DNA from: Streblospio benedicti
Lineage: Eukaryota; Annelida; Polychaeta; Spionida; Spionidae
Direction: 5' to 3'
NCBI GenBank assembly: GCA_019095985.1
Contig: CM032659.1
Location: 25,400,053 to 25,464,052, forward strand
DNA length: 64,000 nucleotides
Shown here: positions 57,801-64,000 of the stretch, piece by piece
Layout: every line of letters begins with the position of its first letter
Numbering within the stretch: position 1 is the stretch's first letter
Made by a program: the position numbers and the translations under genes
The notes under the pieces: model-generated
Databases searched by the model: none
What the model was told of the DNA's origin: nothing
What the model saw: only the letters and a program-made list of their open reading frames with translations

Positions 57801-58779
57801 GTCATCTGATAGTTTATCCTGGTTCTGTCTGGTTTGATAATATGTGTTAGAATCGGTATCAAAATTCTAGTTTATATAGCAATTTGGGGATGCCTTTTTA
57901 TCTTTAATATCAACTACATCTTTATGTCACGTTTGACTGTTTATGTGATGCACACATCACAGTGGAAAGCCAGAGGGATATGGTTTCTTCAGTCCTGGCT
58001 CTGACTTGATAGCATCTTTTTTTTTACCCCGGGTCTATTTGACCCTACATGTATGTATTTGATATTGAACCTATTAAATCAGAACATCTTATGTAGGGGC
58101 ACCTTTTACCCAGAGAATAGACTCGGGAACAGAATGGTAACATATTCGTGTGGTTTCGTTGAGGGGATCAGTAACGTTATTGTATTAAACTTTGATTTTC
58201 TCTTATCATTACTTCAATTTTTTACCAATTGCATCTTGTTGAGCACCCCAGTTCTGTGGCAATTACATATATATGCCACAGCCAAAATACATAAAGTAAC
58301 CAGCGTCTGCAGCCAATCAGAGCAAAGCTCATTTGCATACATGCCTTGAAAAATCATTGCACACATTCATGACCAAAAGAGGGCACCACTAGCTGATGTA
58401 AGCTTACCACCATTTCGACCAATCAAGCCTCTGGGATTCCTTTGTTTACAAGTAGCACATTTAGCCCGCGGGCCAGATATCAACCCCCCCCCTTTTGGGA
58501 TTTTTTGAGACCCATACATTATTAAAGCCTGATATCTTAGCTTTAAAATTTGACATGTTGGATGTTATACAACCTTGACAATAAAAAAATTATGGATATT
58601 TTAGTATGGAAGGGTGGGAGAAAAAAATCAGAAAAATTGAAACACCCTTCCACTTATTTAATTAGCTCTTATATGAAAACTAAGCTGTGTACACAGGCTT
58701 ATATGGTGTCATTTTAAAGCTAATTGATTGGCCTTTCTATGTAAAGTATTTGCTGTTGGAATATATATGTGAGCTAACG
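57801..58779. other. Intergenic, no gene seen
   Basis: AT-rich, with short homopolymer runs at 58018-58026 and 58482-58491. Confidence 0.5.
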
Positions 58780-59155
58780 CTAGTTAGAGGTGCGGGGTGG
58801 GACAATTGTAGCATTGTCCCCATTAGCTAGTCAATTCCCAGTTGACCCCGCACCGTGATGGCCCGTACGTCCTACGCTCGCACTTTCCATAGGCGTCATT
58901 TATGACGTACCGCGGTGTCTCGCGGTGTCCCGTAGTGTCCCATTGCTGGGTTACAGACCGGTTAAAACAGGACAAAACCAGTAGTTATCCGGTTTTGTCA
59001 GGTCGTGTGCCACGGTCTGAAGCCGTCGCTACCAGCACCAGTGCAGTCCCCCTCGTGTGGGGCCGTCAATCTGGTCTTGGGAGGCCTGGCGACCGTATGT
59101 ATTTACTATCTCACCGATGCGCGAACTCGTCGTTTTCTACAAACATAAGGTAACT
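58780..59155. other. GC-rich patch with possible splice donor
   Basis: A CpG-rich interval with direct repeats (GCGGTGTCTCGCGGTGTCCC at about 58912) ends at AACATAAG|GTAACTC near 59149. It could be the first exon/promoter of a gene lying further right, or a repeat. The 83-codon frame at 58902-59153 has no recognisable domain. Confidence 0.25.
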
Positions 59156-61861
59156 CATATTGTACCAAACATGTATGATAATCCTTAAACCAGCCTGAAT
59201 ATGAGTACTGTCGTGTTGGTGACACAGAAGAAACTGTCATATACACCTCGCACTTGGGCAGTTCGTGGACTATGCGTCAATTCTGCTGCCTCTTCTGAGA
59301 CTGAAGGTGGCGCTGTGTCACGTGGGATGGAATTTTTCAAGTGACTAAGAAGTCTCCTTGGGAGGAAGGGAGGCGGCCTTTCCTGGTTTGCATTCAGTTC
59401 AGAAAAGCCAGTAGAAAAGTGGACGCGAGTCCACCACAACGTCTGAAGTTTAGTTTTTCTTGCGCTGACGAATCAGAAGCTATAAGAATTCTTCTTAATG
59501 ATACTTAAATAAAATGATGTATATTATTCTCGGCAGCGTACAACCTGAAGCATCTCTCGCCACCTGGGTCTTATTAAAAAGGAATATGTTTGTTTATACG
59601 TTTCAATAACATATATATATGGTTGACATTCAAATTCCCCGCCACATACTAACCACACATGAGCGGAGTTCTTTTTCAAGCTTCGTGCCAGGCAGGTGTG
59701 ATACTACTATAAACAGGGTAAACAAATCTAACTCACTAGGCCTATATCTAGCCAGCGACGCCAGAAGAAGTGATTTGCTGAGGAAGTGATGGACCAACGG
59801 TCATTGGCCACAAGAAGATTGGTCTAGAATTTTCCCGTTTGCTACCTATAAGTTCAGCATTAGGGTGAGCGTGTTAATTAAGGTAAGTGATGTGCTGGGT
59901 GAGAGTGAACCCTTATACTATTGAAACCACAGCTTTGTTTACAAAAAAATGACTGTACTGATGTCGGTCGGTGCATTGTGATGTTGGTAATACAGTGTAC
60001 GTTATTGACACATTTTGGTGCCCACAACGATGATGCAGGAAAGCTACTTGCATCCATGAGTACATGTATGTCTAGGACGACATTGTTGCTGCTATTTAAT
60101 TTCAGAAAAAATTATTACTATTATCATTGTGACTTTTTTGTATCATGGAATTGGAATGTAATCATATGGAAGCTACAATTCTAATCATTAGCCTTCAAAC
60201 GCAGCAGACTCACCCCGCGAAGTCAGTTTCTGCCACGGTGTACAGATAAATCAAATACTACTACAGTCGAACCTCTCCAAATAAGACCACTGATAGTCAT
60301 AGAGTGGACTCTTCTCAATCAGGATCCCCAGTATATATGTGAGGAGTGAGGGTATACGTATTTATATTTAGTACACACACACACACCATTCTATAAGCAA
60401 CACAAGAGAAGGTAGGTAACCATACCAGAACAATTAAGGGGAGCCAAGGCCCTCTGTTTTAGGCTGGATTATGTTCTAGATAGTATATACTTTATCACTT
60501 GACACCATTGACATAAACTGACACAATCCAAAGGGAATCCCGTATATGCAATCTCAATTAAATGCATCACCACATTTCTATACATGTAGCTTCATTTGTC
60601 AGGAATCTAATCAGAAAATAGTTTTTTGATTGTGTGGATTTAGTTACATTTGCACTCTGGTTGATTTTTTAATTCAATTTATTTTACAATTGTAACCAGG
60701 TGTAACATACAATATAAGTAGCATGTATTGTTACTATCTAATATAAAGGGCGTTTCAGTCCCCTTTACAAATGATGTGGTACGTGGAGGTCTGGCACGGC
60801 GTTGTGGTACAGATTTTCACGTTTAAATCAGAAGTCCGGACCTTTGTACTACGGAAATTTGTGTTGCCCCAAACCATCCCATTTTTGTTTAGTCATGGAA
60901 TTCGAACGCACTCATGTCGCATTGGTTCTGAGGCTCAGCAAGTGTGATAGATATTACTAAGAATGAATTTAATGTACGATGTAGTGTAATACCAGGCATA
61001 TAACATGTAGTTAAAATGGAGATTATACAGGTGAGAACCGTTTTACATTAATGTAGTAGGTTGTTCTTGTAGTCAGAATCAGAAAAGTGAAAAATGAATG
61101 AAAATGTGTCTCGTTTTTCCTAGAAAATACAGAGGTCCTGGCCTCCATGTACAGCATCAAATACTAAAAAAAATCCATAGACTAAAAGGTAATACAAACT
61201 TAACTAAACCCAACCATTCCAAAAACAACTTCCTAATTAGATTACCTACAATGTTTTGTAAATTTAGTGAAAATATTTAAATTGTGATAGCAGAGAAAAG
61301 TGGCAGCTCATTTCAATAGTGTAAAGTACATATACAAGAACATAAAATCCTGCCTACAACAGATGCCCTGGTTCCCCTTGTTTTTGTATGGTTAGTTACC
61401 CTTTATTATAGAATACGACTAAGAATGGTTTTATATAGTAAATGTAGTACATATACCCCTACTACACATCTATAGACGCTGGGGCCATGTTCTCAACCAA
61501 AAACTGTTCTCTACATAAATTTGGAAAATGTTGTCGTTTTAGGGCTGCGAGAAATGGGAGAAATGAATCGATTCGTGTATAATGAAAACAACAAAAAACT
61601 GTAACTTAACCTTTTCATAATCATCTTTATAATGAAAACTTTGAACATGTGACTGTAAATGTGAAGTTATCTGTGAAAACAATGTCAACAGAATCATCCT
61701 TTAGCTTGTTCCATCAAAAAGCTCCAAATATTAAAGCTGTTCAGAATTGTCTGCCTAGACGTAAAGTCTGAATGTGCCTTTTTCATTGTAAAACTTGCAT
61801 ATTTTTGAGCTATTGCCCTTATCGAATGTGCTCATGTGCCCCCATATCACTTTCCTGAAGT
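59156..61861. other. Intergenic, mostly featureless
   Basis: AT-rich. A pogo-like MITE start (TACAGTCGAACCTCTCCAAA, then TAAGACCACTG) lies at about 60261-60322. No supported gene. Confidence 0.45.
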
Positions 61862-62470
61862 TCTCCTAGACTCATCTTCGTTCATATGCATATCAGTATA
61901 ATCTATGACTTTGATAACATCAGAGGCTTTTCTGTCCTGCATTGTTCTCGACGTAGCGGCACTGGAGACAGTGTTGTCCTCTATATCAGCCAAAAAAGAG
62001 ACATTATCACGCACTTCTTTCGATGGAGGCGGTATTGCCTCAAGTTATCAGGTCCTTTGCTGGCGTGTTTAGCATTTTTGCTTTTGGTACCCACTACTGC
62101 TTTGGTGTCAGACTTCCCTTGAGGGGGCTCTTCTACATGGGTGCTGATAGTGGGAATCGGAGAAGATGCGGGGCTTGCAGTGGTTTCAGAAGAAGCGCAT
62201 CTGCTGAACCTGGGAGGAAGTGTCAGAGGGAGGAGGGATGTCGGAGGAAGATGAGGATGAGGACGAGGATGCAGAGGTTGCTGAGCGGCTGGAGTTTGGT
62301 GGTGCTTTGACAGGGGCCAATCAAGCAATTGTTGCTGCGGAGATGGGCGCTCCCAGTGGTCTTTCCATGGGGAGGAGGTTACAGGTTGTTGGGCTGATGG
62401 AGGCTCAGTTTGGGATGTATCTTTTGCCTCTGCAGCAAAGGTTCTGGAGAGAGCCCTTGGCGACATTCTG
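61862..62470 (-). pseudogene. 3' end of a repetitive minus-strand gene, frame-slipped
   Basis: Minus-strand translation gives protein-like sequence in two overlapping frames. One is Pro/Ser-rich (about 62466-62015, with GKSDTKAVVGTKSKNAKHAS). The other is acidic and ends in TGA near 61862 (VRDNVSFLADIEDNTVSSAA, then VIKVIDYTDMHMNEDES). The switch between them near 62025 is what a single missing base would produce. No splice sites explain it. The gene would start to the right of the window. No family recognised. It may be a decaying gene or a region with consensus errors. Confidence 0.45.
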
Positions 62471-62683
62471 AATCTTGATGAGCGCGGCTTCAGGATGGTA
62501 AAGGGATCCCAACAGCAGAATGTTGCAATTCTCCTGGAGCTTGGGAAATGGATGAACGCTGGGATTGGCAGTTCCTGCTGGGGAGTCCTCTTTGGGCTCT
62601 TGGAGATGTACGCCTGTGATGGAACTCTGCGAAGCTAGCGCTGCAGCTTGTGCTGACCCAGAAAGACATAGCTGGGGCGATGT

Positions 62684-63200
62684 TCCATCATTCTCCAAAC
62701 TCACTTCCTGGCCTTGTTGGTGGAAAAACTTGTTGGGTTTGATGCTTCACTTCCTCGAGGCTGGTTCTACCGGGTTTATCTGAGCTGACAGTGGGTTGGG
62801 ACGTCTACTGAAAAGCCTCTGGAGAAAGGCCTCTAAGGTTTGATCCTTCACTTCCTCGAGGGCTGGTTCTACCGGGCTTATCTGAAGTCACAGTGGTTGG
62901 GACATCTACTGAAAGCCTCTGAGAAGGGCCACTAAGGTTTGATCCTTTCACTTCTCGAGGGCCGGTACTACCCTTTGGGTTTATCTGGATGTCACAGCTG
63001 TTGAGGCACTTCTGAAAGCCTCTGAGGGCTCTGCTTTTATTGATACTACCAAAAGCTGCTTCTATTTATCTCCGGTTACAGCGGTTGGTACATCTACTGA
63101 AAGAAAGCCTCGGAGAAAGGAGCCTAAGGTTTGTTGCTTCACTTCCTCGAGGGCTGGTTCTACCGGGTTTATCTGAGCTCACAGCAGTTGGGACATCTGA
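62684..63200 (-). repeat. Degenerate ~100-bp tandem repeats, coding-like on the minus strand
   Basis: CTTCACTTCCTCGAG recurs at 62745, 62846, 62946 (variant) and 63137, with a degenerate unit near 63045. Each is followed by GGCTGGTTCTACCGGGTTTA, then TCTGAG...GTTGGGACATCTACTGAAA. On the minus strand a unit reads VDVPTTVSSDKPGRTSPRGS plus about 14 further residues. One- and two-base indels break the frame repeatedly. Confidence 0.75.
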
Positions 63201-63244
63201 GGGGAAACCTTGGGGGCCGCTCGTGTTGGCTGGAGCTCTCATGG

Positions 63245-63995
63245 TTTGTGGTTCAAATGTTTCTTTTAAGCTGCTTTTTCACCGGTATGTTGTGGTAAAG
63301 CTCTCTCTAGCTTCTTTGAAGAATTTTCTTCAGTTAATTTTTGTGCTACAATTGTCTGTTGTGTTTCTTCGCGAACCTTCAGGTAGTGTTTGTGATTTTG
63401 TTTCTGCACTTCCTTGTTGTTGAGATTCTTCACTTATTTTATTTTGATGGTAATTCTTCTAGGTGGTCTTTGTGATTTTTTCTGCGCTTCTTTGTAGAAC
63501 TTCTTCAATGTTCTTGCGCTGTCTCTGTTGTATTTCTTCTCGTGAACCTTCAGGTAGTGTTTGTGATTTTGTTCTGCGCTTCTTGGTTTCTTCGCTCATT
63601 TTTGTGCCGTTTCTTGATGTGTTTTTCAAACATTAGGTAGTGTTTGTGATTTTGTTTCTGCACTTCTTTGAAGATTGTTCACTTATTTTTTGGTGCTGTT
63701 TCTGATGTGTTTCTTCACGAAACATTAGGTAGTGTTTGTGATTTTGTTTCTGAGCTTTTTGAAGATTTCTTCACTTATCATTTGTGATGTTCTTATGTTT
63801 CTTCTGGTCTTCTAGGTGGTATTTGTGGAGCCTTTGCTGCTTCTTTGTAGAACTTTCAATTAATCTTTTGTGCCGTGTTCGTTGTGTTTCTTCGTCCAAC
63901 CTTGGGGTTGTGTTTGTGCTTTCTCTGGTAAGTTTCTTCCCGAAGTCTCTCCACCTAATTTGTGGCATCATTCTCTACTTTGCTCCTCGTTTGCC
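63245..63995 (-). repeat. Degenerate 80-92-bp tandem repeats, Lys/Glu/Gln-rich on the minus strand
   Basis: AGGTAGTGTTTGTGATTTTG recurs near 63381, 63461, 63552, 63635, 63727, 63814 and 63904. Minus-strand translation of single units gives charged helix-like sequence (EEIFKEAQKQNHKHYL type), again with many small indels. It extends to, and probably past, the window edge. Confidence 0.7.
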
Positions 63996-64000
63996 TTTCT

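Overview
This is a eukaryotic nuclear window. Genes are spread over tens of kilobases, introns have GT/AG borders, and microsatellites and small non-autonomous DNA transposons are dense. The content suggests a marine invertebrate, most likely a lophotrochozoan: a 5S rRNA fragment of the invertebrate type, an ankyrin/Mab-21 (cGAS-like) gene, tRNA-derived SINEs and TA-flanked pogo-like elements. The species cannot be fixed from sequence alone. No LTR retroelement or other virus-like element was recognised.

Layout. Positions 1-3300 hold a ~400 bp inverted-repeat element, a damaged 5S rRNA copy on the minus strand, a hairpin and a 26-bp triplication. Positions 3309-7697 (minus) hold one long uninterrupted reading frame: a polar low-complexity N-terminus, many ankyrin repeats, and a C-terminal Mab-21/cGAS-like nucleotidyltransferase. 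A single in-frame TAA at 4245-4247 cuts it inside the enzyme domain; the frame stays open on both sides and the three expected catalytic acidic residues are all present. Positions 7.7-14.4 kb are repeats and duplications. A CpG-rich stretch at 14.42-14.61 kb may be the promoter and first exon of the next gene.

Positions 21790-42572 (plus) hold a 15-exon gene for a patatin-like phospholipase of about 559 residues, with all exon phases consistent. Its 11.7 kb second intron separates the oxyanion-loop exon from the nucleophile-serine exon. Two short tandem duplications fall on functional sites: one triplicates a splice donor, the other quadruplicates the stop codon. Positions 46551-56369 (plus) hold a 12-exon gene for an unrecognised 678-residue membrane protein. 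It has an N-terminal membrane segment, a Ser/Thr/Pro-rich stalk, a cysteine-rich region and a second membrane segment with a short cytoplasmic tail. From 61.86 kb to the end, the minus strand looks like the tandemly repetitive 3' part of another gene, with several frame slips.

The two plus-strand genes have very GC-rich exons in AT-rich introns. The ankyrin/Mab-21 gene is intronless and has ordinary composition, so it probably has a different history. The ankyrin/cGAS-like gene would act in innate immune nucleic-acid sensing, the patatin-like gene in lipid hydrolysis. Nothing in the sequence ties the three main genes into one pathway.
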